This document shows, piece after piece, positions 40,221-48,558 of a stretch of DNA of 64,000 nt (the first letter of the stretch is position 1; each line of letters starts with the position of its first letter). Source of the stretch: CAWBLP01 sp963721065 (lineage in GTDB: Bacteria; Pseudomonadota; Alphaproteobacteria; Acetobacterales; Acetobacteraceae); the NCBI GenBank assembly GCA_963721065.1, contig CAVRHO010000001.1, positions 1,448,905 to 1,512,904 of the forward strand. Direction: 5' to 3'. The notes under the pieces were generated by a model that searched no databases, was not told where the DNA came from, and was given only the letters and a program-made list of their open reading frames with translations. The position numbers were made by a program, and so were the translations under genes.

Positions 40221-41120
40221 ATGGATATGATGACCGATTTCTATCCTTCCCGCGTCGGGACCAAGCCGGAGTTTCGTCCGCGGCAGGATCCGGTGGTTTA
40301 CGGCAGCGCCGAATCCGGGCCGTTGAAGGCCAGCACGCTGAGTGACTACGACCGCAACGGCTACCTGCATTTCGACCAGTTGCTGCCGCCGGATGAGGTC
40401 AGCTTCCTGCGCCAGGAGCTGGACCGGATGTTCACCTGGGCCGGCGAGTCCGACGAGCACACGGTGATCCGCGAGCCGTCGAGCCGCGAGGTCCGTTCGG
40501 TGTTCGCCATCCACCGCGGCGACGGGCCGTTCGCGAAGCTGGCCGCCGACCCGCGCCTGGTCGGCATCGCCGAACAGATCCTGGGCGGGCCGGTGTACGT
40601 CCACCAGTCGCGGCTGAACTTCAAGAAGGGGTTCACCGGCAAGGAGTTCTACTGGCACTCCGACTTCGAGACCTGGCACGTCGAGGACGGCATGCCGCGG
40701 ATGCGTGCGTTCAGCCTGTCGATCGCGCTGACCGACAACCTGTCGCAGAACGGGCCGCTGATGGTGGTGCCGGGCTCGCACCGCAAGTACCTGTCCTGCG
40801 TCGGCGAGACGCCGGAGGACCACTACAAGGCCTCGCTGCGCCGCCAGGAATACGGCGTGCCGGATGAGGCGAGTCTGACCCGGATGGTGGAGGAAGGCGG
40901 GCTGGAGGCGCCCCTGGGTAGCGCCGGCGCGGCGATCCTGTTCGACTGCAACACGATGCACGGCTCGAACAGCAACATCTCGCCGTTCCCGCGCAGCAAC
41001 ATCTTCATCGTGTACAACAGCGTGGAGAACGCGCTGGTGGCACCGTTCGGCGGCCGCAGGCCCCGCCCGGAATACATTGCCACGCGCGAGACGATGACGC
41101 CGCTGACCACGAAGCGCTGA
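40221..41120 (+). CDS. ectD: Ectoine hydroxylase
   Basis: A 299-residue 2-oxoglutarate/Fe(II) dioxygenase that makes 5-hydroxyectoine. The HxD metal motif is WHSDFETWHVEDGMPRMRAF (His146, Asp148), and the distal ligand is His247 in CNTMHGSNSNISPFPRSN, where the Arg binds 2-oxoglutarate. VHQSRLNFKKGFTG is the family signature. Because it needs O2, hydroxyectoine is made only aerobically. GGGGAGA precedes ATG 40221. A GC-rich stem (GGGCCGG/CCGGCCC, about 41137-41166) after the stop may end the operon. Confidence 0.95.
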   Translation: MDMMTDFYPSRVGTKPEFRPRQDPVVYGSAESGPLKASTLSDYDRNGYLHFDQLLPPDEVSFLRQELDRMFTWAGESDEHTVIREPSSREVRSVFAIHRGDGPFAKLAADPRLVGIAEQILGGPVYVHQSRLNFKKGFTGKEFYWHSDFETWHVEDGMPRMRAFSLSIALTDNLSQNGPLMVVPGSHRKYLSCVGETPEDHYKASLRRQEYGVPDEASLTRMVEEGGLEAPLGSAGAAILFDCNTMHGSNSNISPFPRSNIFIVYNSVENALVAPFGGRRPRPEYIATRETMTPLTTKR

Positions 41121-41245
41121 GCAACGTGTGCTCCGGGGCCGGTGCCGGCGGCTGGTGCCGGCCCTGAAGCGGCCAGCCGATGCGGCACCTGTGTGCCGGT
41201 CTGCTCCTGCGGCGTTGACCCGGACGGCGTGCCTGTCGTTGCCTT

Positions 41246-41284
41246 CAAATTGCCCCGAGAGTCCGGGCAGCCTGGGGCAAATTG
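41246..41284. promoter_or_regulatory. Imperfect inverted repeat upstream of the P450 gene
   Basis: CAAATTGCCCC (41246-41256) and GGGGCAAATTG (41274-41284) match over 10 of 11 bases, about 115 bases before the P450 start. It could be an operator or hairpin; no regulator gene is adjacent. Confidence 0.4.
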
Positions 41285-41398
41285 ATTTCCCCGGCCGGCT
41301 GAATGCGATAGGCTTTTGCCAAAATGGTACGGATCGATCGAGCACTGGATCGATCCGCGGACGTCCTGGTCGGCAGGGCGGTGCCAGGGAGGCAGAGC

Positions 41399-42658
41399 AT
41401 GAATGCTCCGGTCAACGTCGATCCACGCGAGCAGGCGTATGGCACGCCGCTCGACCAGATCGATGTCAGCAACCCGAACCTGTACCAGCAGGACATCTGG
41501 CGTCCGTATTTCGAGCGACTGCGCCGGGAAGACCCCGTGCACTGGTGCGGTGCGGGCATGTACGGCGCCTACTGGTCGGTCACCCGCTACCGCGACATCA
41601 TGGCGGTGGACACCAACCACAAGGCGTTCTCGTCCGACGCCCTGATGGGCGGCATCGTCCTGCGCGACCTGCCGATGGATTTCCGGCGGCCGAGCTTCAT
41701 CTCGATGGATCCGCCGAAGCATGATGAGCAGCGCAAGACCGTCTCCCCCATCGTCGCACCCGGCAACCTGCAAAATCTCTCGGGCACGATTCGCGAACGC
41801 GTGGGCCGTATCCTGGACGGCCTGCCGCGCGGCGAGACGTTCGACTGGGTGGACCGCGTCTCGGTCGAGCTGACCACGCAGATGCTGGCGACGCTGTTCG
41901 ATTTCCCGTTCGAAGAGCGCCGAAAGCTGACCTACTGGTCGAACGTCGCCACGGTGAACACCCGCGCCGGAACGGAAATCGACTCCGAGGCGAAGCGCAA
42001 CGCGGTGCTGGATGAGGCGATGCGCGTTTTCGCCGACCTCTGGCGCGAACGCGCGCAGCAGCCGCCGCGGCCGGACCTGATTTCCATGCTGGCGCATGGG
42101 GAGGCGACTCGCGATCTTTTGTCCCGCCCGCACGAATTCATGGGCAATGTGATGCTGCTGGTGGTCGGCGGCAACGACACGACGCGCAACTCGATCTCCG
42201 GCGGGCTGCTGGCGCTGAACGCCTTCCCCGACGAGTACCGCAAGTTGCTGGCCAATCCCGGCCTGGTCACCAGCATGGTGCCGGAGATCATCCGCTGGCA
42301 GACCCCGGTGCTGCACATGCGGCGCACCGCGGTGGCCGACACCCAGCTCGCCGGCAAGACCATCCGCAGGGGCGACAAGGTGGCGATGTGGTACATCTCC
42401 GGCAACCGCGATGAGAGCGAGATCGAGCGGGCCGACGACTTCATCATCGACCGCCCCCGCCCGCGCCAGCACCTGTCCTTCGGCTTCGGCATCCACCGCT
42501 GCGTCGGCAACCGGCTGGCCGAGATGCAACTGACGATCCTGTGGGAGGAGATCCTGAAGCGCGGCTGGCCGATGATCGAGGTGATGGGGCCGCCGGTGCG
42601 GGTCTATTCCAACCTGCTCCGCTCGATCAGTTCGCTTCCGGTGCGGATTCCCGCCTGA
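41399..42658 (+). CDS. Cytochrome P450, CYP153-like terminal hydroxylase
   Basis: A 419-residue soluble class I P450. SMDPPKHDEQRKTVSPIVAP, the I-helix GGNDTTRNSISGGLL (about 258) and the heme loop HLSFGFGIHRCVGNRLAEMQ (heme Cys at 368) are the pattern of the bacterial CYP153 group, which hydroxylates the end carbon of n-alkanes, fatty acids or related chains. The ExxR helix is EIIR in MVPEIIRWQTPVLHMRR. Ferredoxin and ferredoxin-reductase genes often lie beside CYP153 but none is here. GGGAGG precedes ATG 41399. The 3' end overlaps the convergent metallopeptidase gene by 32 bases. Substrate is not known. Confidence 0.85.
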   Translation: MNAPVNVDPREQAYGTPLDQIDVSNPNLYQQDIWRPYFERLRREDPVHWCGAGMYGAYWSVTRYRDIMAVDTNHKAFSSDALMGGIVLRDLPMDFRRPSFISMDPPKHDEQRKTVSPIVAPGNLQNLSGTIRERVGRILDGLPRGETFDWVDRVSVELTTQMLATLFDFPFEERRKLTYWSNVATVNTRAGTEIDSEAKRNAVLDEAMRVFADLWRERAQQPPRPDLISMLAHGEATRDLLSRPHEFMGNVMLLVVGGNDTTRNSISGGLLALNAFPDEYRKLLANPGLVTSMVPEIIRWQTPVLHMRRTAVADTQLAGKTIRRGDKVAMWYISGNRDESEIERADDFIIDRPRPRQHLSFGFGIHRCVGNRLAEMQLTILWEEILKRGWPMIEVMGPPVRVYSNLLRSISSLPVRIPA

Positions 42659-43082
42659 AGCGCCAGTCCATCTCCTGTTCGATCGCCTCGATGTCGGAAT
42701 CCTTGAACCCGAAGTGATGGGCGATCTCGTGGACGACCACGTTGCGCACCAGGCGGAACAGGTCCTCGCCGGTCTCGATCCATTCCAGCAGGATGGGCGC
42801 CCGGTACAGGACCACCAGGTCCGGCGTGCGCGCCGGGTCGGAGACGCTACGCTCGGTCAGCGGCGTGCCCTGGTAGAGCCCCGTCAGCTCCCAGCCCAAT
42901 TCGATGCCAAGATCGTCCAGCACCTCGTCGTCGGGCATGTCCTCGACGGAAATGGCCACGTTCTGGATATTGCGCGCCAGACGGGGCGGAATCTGACGCA
43001 GCGCGCGTTCGGCCATGTCCCCCAGGTCGTCGAGACTGGGGGGCGGGCCGTAGATCGGTACCGGGTTGCGCATGTCGCTCAT
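42627..43082 (-). CDS. Metallopeptidase family protein (HExxH, DUF1025-type)
   Basis: A 151-residue predicted zincin. The zinc motif HEIAHHFGF (118-126) with a following Asp (KDSD) matches the small alphaproteobacterial metallopeptidase family typified by YPDLVVLYRAPILL-like strands (here TPDLVVLYRAPILLEW). Natural substrates are not known. ATG 43082 was preferred to the 16-residue longer frame because the family begins about here; there is no strong ribosome site. It overlaps the P450 tail and diverges from phhB. Confidence 0.82.
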   Translation of the reverse strand: MSDMRNPVPIYGPPPSLDDLGDMAERALRQIPPRLARNIQNVAISVEDMPDDEVLDDLGIELGWELTGLYQGTPLTERSVSDPARTPDLVVLYRAPILLEWIETGEDLFRLVRNVVVHEIAHHFGFKDSDIEAIEQEMDWRFRRESAPEAN

Positions 43083-43147
43083 TGGTCTATCGGTGCCCGG
43101 GAGCAGGAACCCGGTCAAGTCGGCCGGCATCAGCAGGAGGTGACGCC

Positions 43148-43438
43148 ATGCCCGCCAAGCTCAGCCACGAGGACCGCGCCGCCCTGCCGCAGACGCTGCC
43201 GCAGTGGAGCCTGGCGGAAGGTCGCGACGCGATCCGTCGCGAATTCCGTTTCCGGGACTTCAGCGAGGCCTGGGGCTTCATGGCCCGTGTGGCGCTGCTG
43301 GCCGAGCAGCACAACCACCACCCGGAGTGGTTCAACGTGTGGAACCTGGTGCGGATCGAGCTGTCCACGCACGATGCCGGCGGCCTGACCGGCAAGGACC
43401 TGGCCCTGGCCCGCGCCATCGACGCGCTGGTGGCGTGA
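43148..43438 (+). CDS. phhB: Pterin-4a-carbinolamine dehydratase
   Basis: A 96-residue enzyme that dehydrates 4a-hydroxytetrahydropterin to recycle tetrahydrobiopterin-type cofactors for aromatic amino acid hydroxylases. The active-site motif EQHNHHPEWFNVWNLVRI has the essential His residues, and LSTHDAGGLTGKDLALA is the usual ending. No phenylalanine hydroxylase gene is in view, so a moonlighting role is possible. AGGAGG lies 6 bases before ATG 43148. Its stop overlaps the mmcB GTG start. Confidence 0.9.
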   Translation: MPAKLSHEDRAALPQTLPQWSLAEGRDAIRREFRFRDFSEAWGFMARVALLAEQHNHHPEWFNVWNLVRIELSTHDAGGLTGKDLALARAIDALVA

Positions 43439-43905
43439 GCGAGCCCAGCTTTCCCGAACGCAGCCTCGCCATCCGCCGCGCCACCGCCCGCCTCTGCGCT
43501 CGGCTTGGCTGGGCGCCGCTGCACGAAGTGCCGCTGCCGAACGGCCGCCGCGCCGATATCCTGGCGCTGCGCCCGGACGGCTGCTTCGCCTGTATCGAGG
43601 TGAAGTCCGGTCCCCGCGACTTCCTGACGGACCTGAAGTGGCCGGACTATCGCGCCTATGCCGACGCGCTGTTCTTCGCGGTGGACGCGGATTTCCCGCA
43701 GGACCTGCTGCCTGCCGACACCGGGCTGATCGTCGCCGCTGGGCTGGAGGCGGACCTGCTGCGGGACGCGCCGCCGCATCCGGTGGCGCCGGCGCGGCGG
43801 CGGGCGCTGCTGCAGCGCTTCGCCCTGCTGGCGGCCGGGCGGCTGGCGGCGCTGGAGGACCCGGGCGGGGTGGCGGACCTGCGGGCGGCGCTGCGGGTGG
43901 AGTGA
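43435..43905 (+). CDS. mmcB: MmcB-family DNA repair protein
   Basis: A 156-residue protein of the PD-(D/E)xK-like MmcB family, first linked to mitomycin C resistance in Caulobacter. It shows EVPLPNGRRADILALRPDG followed by CIEVKSGPRDFLTDLKWPDY, the E..D..EVK nuclease-like arrangement, and DADFPQDLLPADTGLIVAAG. The role in interstrand-crosslink or related repair comes from family knowledge. The start is the GTG that overlaps the phhB stop by four bases (GTGA), so the two are coupled. Confidence 0.82.
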   Translation: MSEPSFPERSLAIRRATARLCARLGWAPLHEVPLPNGRRADILALRPDGCFACIEVKSGPRDFLTDLKWPDYRAYADALFFAVDADFPQDLLPADTGLIVAAGLEADLLRDAPPHPVAPARRRALLQRFALLAAGRLAALEDPGGVADLRAALRVE

Positions 43906-43976
43906 TCGTCCCGGGCCGGCGGCACCGATCCGGATGGTGGCCGGCTTCGCTGTGGCGAAACCGGGCCAGGACCTGG

Positions 43977-44546
43977 TCAGGCCTTCGGGTTGTATGTCGT
44001 GATCTTCGACCCCTGCAATGACAGTCCACCCATCAGGCCCTTCTGTCCGAACGGCACGGCGACAACCTCTTTCGACAATGTCGTCGTGTCGAGTTGGGCG
44101 GCAGCTCCCTTGTCCAAAATGGTGACGTTGGGATCGGCGCCGACGGCCCATCCGTCGCTCTTGTCGAGATATTTCAGAGCGTTCTGATCCTTGAAGAAAA
44201 TCGCGTAGCTGAACCATTGTGCGCCGGCCTGCAGACCGAACGAAGCGGCCGCGATCGTGTAATAGCGCGGTGGCTGTTCCTTGACCCACAGGACGCCCTT
44301 GCCGCCCTGGCCGCCGAAGATGAAACCCGCTTTGACGATCTTGGGGAAGACGAGGACGCCGACGGAATTCTTGCCGAGTTCGGCCATCTGCGGGTGCTTT
44401 GCATAGAGCTGCTTGAGCGCTGCCTCGGCGTTCTGCCTGATTTCAGCGGCCTCGGATTCCGCCGCGAAGACCTGTCGGCTTCCCACCACGATCGCAGTGC
44501 CGCCCATGAGAAGCGTCCGCATCGCGCGACGTCGTGTCTGGTCCAT
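43977..44546 (-). CDS. YSC84/SYLF-domain lipid-binding protein, exported
   Basis: A 189-residue SYLF protein. A twin-arginine-like or Sec signal (MDQTRRRAMRTLLMGG, then AIVVGSRQVFAA) precedes the domain. The core has VGVLVFPKIVKAGFIFGGQGGKGVLW, SFGLQAGAQWFSYAIFF and VVAVPFGQKGLMGGLSLQGSKI, the usual SYLF strands, which bind phosphoinositides or other lipids in characterised homologues. GGGAGAG lies about 5 bases before ATG 44546, and an FNR-type box ends 54 bases upstream, suggesting oxygen-linked expression. Confidence 0.85.
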   Translation of the reverse strand: MDQTRRRAMRTLLMGGTAIVVGSRQVFAAESEAAEIRQNAEAALKQLYAKHPQMAELGKNSVGVLVFPKIVKAGFIFGGQGGKGVLWVKEQPPRYYTIAAASFGLQAGAQWFSYAIFFKDQNALKYLDKSDGWAVGADPNVTILDKGAAAQLDTTTLSKEVVAVPFGQKGLMGGLSLQGSKITTYNPKA

Positions 44547-44599
44547 ATTTCACTCTCCCTTGATAGGCTGCAGACTGACGAGGGAGAGTGAAAGCATCA

Positions 44600-44613
44600 T
44601 TGATCTGGGTCAA
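44600..44613. promoter_or_regulatory. FNR/FixK-type box TTGAT-CTGG-GTCAA
   Basis: Full consensus match, 54 bases before the SYLF gene start on the minus strand, the same spacing as the two boxes near 21 kb (57 and 52 bases). Confidence 0.7.
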
Positions 44614-44712
44614 CTTACTTCGCTCTTCGTGGAGCGACTGTGTCTTTTACCGGGTGGCCGTGATCCCGGGACTGGCATTCCCCGATTGTTGTCGCCAAAT
44701 CCTACATTCCGC

Positions 44713-44824
44713 CCGGCCATTCCGACAGGCCCGGCCATTCCGACAGGCCCGGCCATTCCGACAGGCCGGCATTCCGACAGGCGTATTCCGACAGACATGA
44801 AGCGCCCAGACATGAAGCGCCGGG
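44713..44824. repeat. 18-base tandem repeat array plus 15-base pair
   Basis: Three exact 18-base units, CCCGGCCATTCCGACAGG, run from 44713 to 44766, then shortened units (CCGGCATTCCGACAGG; CGTATTCCGACAG) to 44795. Two copies of ACATGAAGCGCC-type 15-mers follow to 44824. It lies in the spacer between the SYLF gene and the TauD-type gene. Confidence 0.85.
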
Positions 44825-44861
44825 GCGCCAAAGAGGTCTTTCTCAGCAGGGAAACGCCACC

Positions 44862-45725
44862 CTACGGCGCCGTTCCGCGCAGACACGTCCGGTGCAGCAC
44901 GCGCGGATAGCGTGCGGCGTCGAAGTTGGCGTCCGCACGGTGCAGCAGGCAGCGATTGTCCCACATCAGCACGTCACCCGACCGCCATTCGTGGCGGTAC
45001 AGGAACCGCTCCTGCGTGGCGAACGCCTGTAACGCTGCCAACCGGGCGCGCCCCTCCGCCATCGGCCGGCCGTCGAAATGCGAGGCGTGCTGGCCCATGA
45101 ACAACGCCTTCACGCCGCTGTCCGGGTGCACGCGCACCAGCGGGTGACTCATCGGCGGCGCGTCGCGGACTTCCTCGGGCGTGGCGGTCAGGCCGCTCTT
45201 CTGCTGCGACAGTTCCCAACTGTGGATCACCCGCACGTCGTCCAGCTCGGCTTTCTCGGCCGGGCTCAGCGCATCATATGCCGCGCTCATGTCGGCGAAG
45301 CAGGTGTTGCCGCCGGCGGGCGGCAGCGTCACCGCGTGCAGGATGGTGGCCAGCGATGGTTCCGGACGAAACGACTTGTCGCTGTGCCATTCCTGCGAGC
45401 CCACCTTGCCGCTGGGTTTGCCGTCGGCGCCCAGGTTGGACACGGTGTGGACCCACGGATTCTCCGCCCCGCGGTTGCGCGCGATGTGCCGCTCCAGCGG
45501 GCCGAACTGCTCGCTGAAGGCGATCTGCTGATCCTTGGTGAGCGACTGGTCGCGGAAGCACAGCACGTGGTAACGCACGAATGCATCGTAAACCGCCTGA
45601 CGGGCGTCGGCATCCAGCGGTTCGCGCAGGTCGAGGCCGATCACCTCGGCGGCGAACAGCGGCGACAGCGGGCGCAGCGTGAAGGTCTGGCCGGTGGGGC
45701 GGCTCTCTTGCAGGGCCATCGACAT
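44862..45725 (-). CDS. TauD/TfdA-family 2-oxoglutarate dioxygenase
   Basis: A 287-residue Fe(II)/2-oxoglutarate dioxygenase. The metal motif is in QEWHSDKSFRPEPS (HxD) with the distal His in MWDNRCLLHRADANFD, and the 2-oxoglutarate-binding Arg is in YPRVLHRTCLRG. RPLSPLFAAEVIGLDLREPL is the usual start of TauD/TfdA proteins, which release sulfite from taurine or cleave aryloxyacetates, among other C-H oxidations. Substrate is unknown. ATG 45725 follows GGAGGAAG. No transporter or sulfonate gene is next to it; a rhodanese-type gene lies about 600 bases away. Confidence 0.86.
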   Translation of the reverse strand: MSMALQESRPTGQTFTLRPLSPLFAAEVIGLDLREPLDADARQAVYDAFVRYHVLCFRDQSLTKDQQIAFSEQFGPLERHIARNRGAENPWVHTVSNLGADGKPSGKVGSQEWHSDKSFRPEPSLATILHAVTLPPAGGNTCFADMSAAYDALSPAEKAELDDVRVIHSWELSQQKSGLTATPEEVRDAPPMSHPLVRVHPDSGVKALFMGQHASHFDGRPMAEGRARLAALQAFATQERFLYRHEWRSGDVLMWDNRCLLHRADANFDAARYPRVLHRTCLRGTAP

Positions 45726-46343
45726 GCGCGGACTTCCTCCCGATCGTGGCTTTGGCATGCATCCTCGCCCAGGCCGGGCGGAATGGCAAAAACTGCGGAT
45801 GTGGCGCGCGGTCCGTGGTGCATGGCGGGGGGTGTTCCCGCAGGGAACATATCGAGTATGCAACGGTGTGCTGGATGGACCGGCCGGGGGGCAGTTGTTG
45901 CGTCAGAGTCTGTGAGCCGGATTCGGGAAGGCTGTCTGCTGGAATCCCCGTCACGACCTTTGCCGATGGTGTCTGTGAAAAGACGTGGATGGCCCGCCTG
46001 CGCGGGCCATGACGCTGAATGGCTGGCCGTGTGTCAAACGTAGCGCGGGCTGGTATGCGTCTCGGCCGCTGCTCCAGACGTTCGGCCGCTGCGCCGACCG
46101 TCGCGGTGGGCGCAGGCCCGTCACCCAGGGCTTTGCTGATGGCAACAGCGAAAGTCGTGGAGGGCCGGCCTCCGCCGACCATGACTTGAATGCGCGCCCG
46201 TGTGTCAAACCCTACGCCAGTCGGTATTGCGCTACAGGAATGACTGAGATGGGGTTGGATGACAGCCGCCCTCCGCCGACCATGACGGCGGGGGGACGCG
46301 GGCGAAGAGTAGAACCCGTCTTCAACAGCGTCCCCACCCAGCC
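45726..46343. repeat. Intergenic region with dispersed hairpin repeats
   Basis: About 618 bases with no gene. Two members of the dispersed family are clear. One is at about 45970-46040, reading ACGTGGATGGCCCGCCTGCG and GGGCCATGACG and ending GTGTGTCAAACG. The other is at about 46150-46215, reading GTCGTGGAGGGCCGGCCTCC and ending GTGTGTCAAAC. Each has GGCC-type arms forming a hairpin and a shared tail about 35 bases later. Confidence 0.6.
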
Positions 46344-47216
46344 TCACCCCACGTCCATCGGCAGCGCCGGGTCCTTCGCCCACTCCGACAGCGACGCGTC
46401 GTAGAGCTTCACGTCGGTGTGCCCCAGCATCACCAGTGCCAGCGCATCGGCGCTCGCGGCGATGCCGCCGCCGCAATAGGTGATCACCGACCGGTCCATC
46501 GCGCCCACCGACTTGAAGCGCCGGCGCAGCTCGTCTGCCGGCAGGAAGGTGTTGGTCTCCGGGTCCAGCAGGTGCGCCGCGGGCAGGTTGACGCTGCCGG
46601 CGATATGCCCGGGCCGGCCGTAGCTGTTGCCGCCGCTGCCGGCATGCTGCTGCGGGGTCAGCGCGTTGATCGTGCACACCGCGCCGTCACCGATCGCCCG
46701 CTGCACGGCGTCCTTGCCCACCATCAGGTTACGTACCTGCCGCACGGTGAAGTTGCCGGCCGAACGCGCCTGAGCCGAACCGGTGGCGACCGCGCGGCCC
46801 TCGCGCTGCCACTTCTGCCAGCCGCCGTTCAGCACCGCGGCGTTGTCGTGGCCGAACTCGCGCAGCAGCCACCACAGCCGGCTCGCCCACCAGACATTCG
46901 CCGTGCTGTAGGTCACCACACGGGTGTCGTTGCCGACCCCGAACCGGCGCATCGCCGCGGCGAAATCTTCCGGCGACTGGCGCATGAAGCGCAGTTGCTG
47001 CGAGGTGTCCGACACGTCGCGCCCCATATCGACGAACTGTGCGCCGGGGATGTGGCCGCGCTCGAAATCCTCCCGGCCCGGCACCACGCGGTAGGTGATC
47101 GCCGGTTCCGGGATCAGGTGCGTGGTGCAGTCCAGCACCACCACGTCCGGGTCCTGCAAATGCTGGGCGAGCCAGTCGGTTTCCACCAGGAATTCCGGAT
47201 GCGCAAATCCTGCCAT
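46344..47216 (-). CDS. Sulfurtransferase (3-mercaptopyruvate/thiosulfate sulfurtransferase type)
   Basis: A 290-residue two-domain rhodanese. The inactive N-terminal domain has VVVLDCTTHL and GHIPGAQFVDMGRDVSD, and the C-terminal domain has RPGHIAGSVNLPAAHLLDPE and the active loop ITYCGGGIAAS with the catalytic Cys. The loop CGGGIAA is neither the exact mercaptopyruvate (CGSGVTA) nor thiosulfate (CRKGVTA) form, so the donor is uncertain. ATG 47216 has GGAGG 8 bases upstream and lies just inside the end of the epimerase gene. It is the last gene of an SDR-epimerase-sulfurtransferase operon. Confidence 0.85.
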   Translation of the reverse strand: MAGFAHPEFLVETDWLAQHLQDPDVVVLDCTTHLIPEPAITYRVVPGREDFERGHIPGAQFVDMGRDVSDTSQQLRFMRQSPEDFAAAMRRFGVGNDTRVVTYSTANVWWASRLWWLLREFGHDNAAVLNGGWQKWQREGRAVATGSAQARSAGNFTVRQVRNLMVGKDAVQRAIGDGAVCTINALTPQQHAGSGGNSYGRPGHIAGSVNLPAAHLLDPETNTFLPADELRRRFKSVGAMDRSVITYCGGGIAASADALALVMLGHTDVKLYDASLSEWAKDPALPMDVG

Positions 47217-47217
47217 G

Positions 47218-47634
47218 TCAGTGTCCTCCATGTCCGGCCGGCAGTTCCGCCAGTTCGATCAGCACATTGCCGGTTGAGGCGGGATCCAGGAAGGCGATGC
47301 GGGACCCGCCATGCCCGGTCCGCGGCGTCTCGTCGCGCAGCTTCACGCCCTTGGCCTTCAGTTCGGCCAGGGCGCCGTCGATGTCCTCGACCTCGAAGCA
47401 GATATGGAACAGGCCGGTGCCCTTCTGGCCGATCCATTGCGACACGCCGGATTCCGGCCCCTTGCCTTCCAGCAGTTCCAGGTAACTCTCGCCCACCGGC
47501 AGCATCGCCAGGCGGGTCTGGCCGATGGTTTCCTCGTATTCCACGCCCAGGCCGAAGGCGTCGCGCCACAGCCCGGCCGACTGGTCCAGCGAGTCCACCG
47601 CGATCGCGATATGCTCCACCCGCTTGATTTTCAT
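47218..47634 (-). CDS. mce: Methylmalonyl-CoA epimerase (VOC family)
   Basis: A 138-residue glyoxalase-fold protein. VEHIAIAVDSLDQSAGLWRD, then ETIGQTRLAMLPVGESYLELLE, and GLFHICFEVEDIDGAL match methylmalonyl-CoA epimerase, including the metal His residues (His8 and the His of GLFHI) and the Glu of NVLIELAEL. It interconverts (R)- and (S)-methylmalonyl-CoA in propionate and odd-chain or branched-chain breakdown. It follows an SDR gene by 12 bases. No mutase gene is in the window. Confidence 0.86.
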   Translation of the reverse strand: MKIKRVEHIAIAVDSLDQSAGLWRDAFGLGVEYEETIGQTRLAMLPVGESYLELLEGKGPESGVSQWIGQKGTGLFHICFEVEDIDGALAELKAKGVKLRDETPRTGHGGSRIAFLDPASTGNVLIELAELPAGHGGH

Positions 47635-47646
47635 TGCCGTTCCCCC

Positions 47647-48393
47647 TCAGGAAATGGTCACGCCACTGTCCACCGGATAGATCTGCCCGGTGACCATGCG
47701 CAATTCGTCGGATGCCAGGAACACGGCCATATTGGCGATGTCCTCGGGCTCGATCAGGCCCAGCAGGTGGGAATTGGCCAGCTTGTCCAGCGCCGGGTTG
47801 CCGGCGACCAGCTTGCGCACCCGCTCGGTCATGGTGGCGGACGGCGCGATGGCGTTCACCCGCACGTTCTTCGGTGCGAACTCCACCGCCATCGAGCGCG
47901 TCATGGACGCGACGGCGCCCTTCGCCGCGGTGTAGCAGTCGCGCCCGGCAATCCCCATCAGCGCCACGTTGGACGACATGTTGATCACCGACCCGCCGCC
48001 CGCCGCAATGATCGCCGGAATGCCGAAGCGGCAGCCCAGGAAGGTGCCGAACAGGTCCAGCCGCATGACCCGCCAGAACTCCTCGATCGGCGCCTCCACC
48101 ACGGTGTTGTCGTGCGGGGTGGAGCCGCCGGCATTGTTGTGCAGCACATGCAGGCCGCCGAACTGGCGCACCGCGGTCTGCACCGCCGCCTGCATGCTGG
48201 CCTCTTCGGTGACGTCGGTATGGACATGGATCGCGCCGTCGCCGGCGAGATGGGCGGCTTCTTCCCCGCTGGTGCGGTCGATCTCGGCGATCACCACCCT
48301 GGCGCCTTCGCGCGCGCAGTGCAGCGCGGTGGCGCGGCCGATCCCGGTGCCGCCGCCGGTGATCAGCACCACCTTGCCTGCCAGTCTTGCCAT
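47647..48393 (-). CDS. Short-chain dehydrogenase/reductase
   Basis: A 248-residue classical SDR. The cofactor motif is VLITGGGTGIGRATALH, NNAGG supplies the central Asn region, and the catalytic set is SVINMSSN with YTAAKGAVA (YxxxK). NAIAPSATMTERVRKL is the usual post-catalytic strand. The Asp in AEIDRTSG after beta-2 favours NAD+. The substrate is unknown; a 3-hydroxyacyl or alcohol role is possible given the epimerase downstream. GGAGACAAGG precedes ATG 48393. It diverges from the glycosyltransferase gene. Confidence 0.86.
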   Translation of the reverse strand: MARLAGKVVLITGGGTGIGRATALHCAREGARVVIAEIDRTSGEEAAHLAGDGAIHVHTDVTEEASMQAAVQTAVRQFGGLHVLHNNAGGSTPHDNTVVEAPIEEFWRVMRLDLFGTFLGCRFGIPAIIAAGGGSVINMSSNVALMGIAGRDCYTAAKGAVASMTRSMAVEFAPKNVRVNAIAPSATMTERVRKLVAGNPALDKLANSHLLGLIEPEDIANMAVFLASDELRMVTGQIYPVDSGVTIS

Positions 48394-48558
48394 TGGACCT
48401 TGTCTCCCCCGTTGGTGGTTGCGGGCCGGCGAGGATCGGGCCGGCGCGGCGCTCACTGTGTCACGGCGGACGCGCGCGAGCCATCCGCGCACCGGTCCGC
48501 CCCGCGGGAGGACTCGTGGGTGGCCGGGCCGCGCCGGGCGTGACACAAGGGCGCCCCC

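Noticed and set aside
45274..46677. Minus-strand open frame of 467 codons across the TauD gene and its upstream region
   Set aside because: It spans repeats and overlaps two real genes in other frames; Arg/Ala/Gly-rich with no motif.
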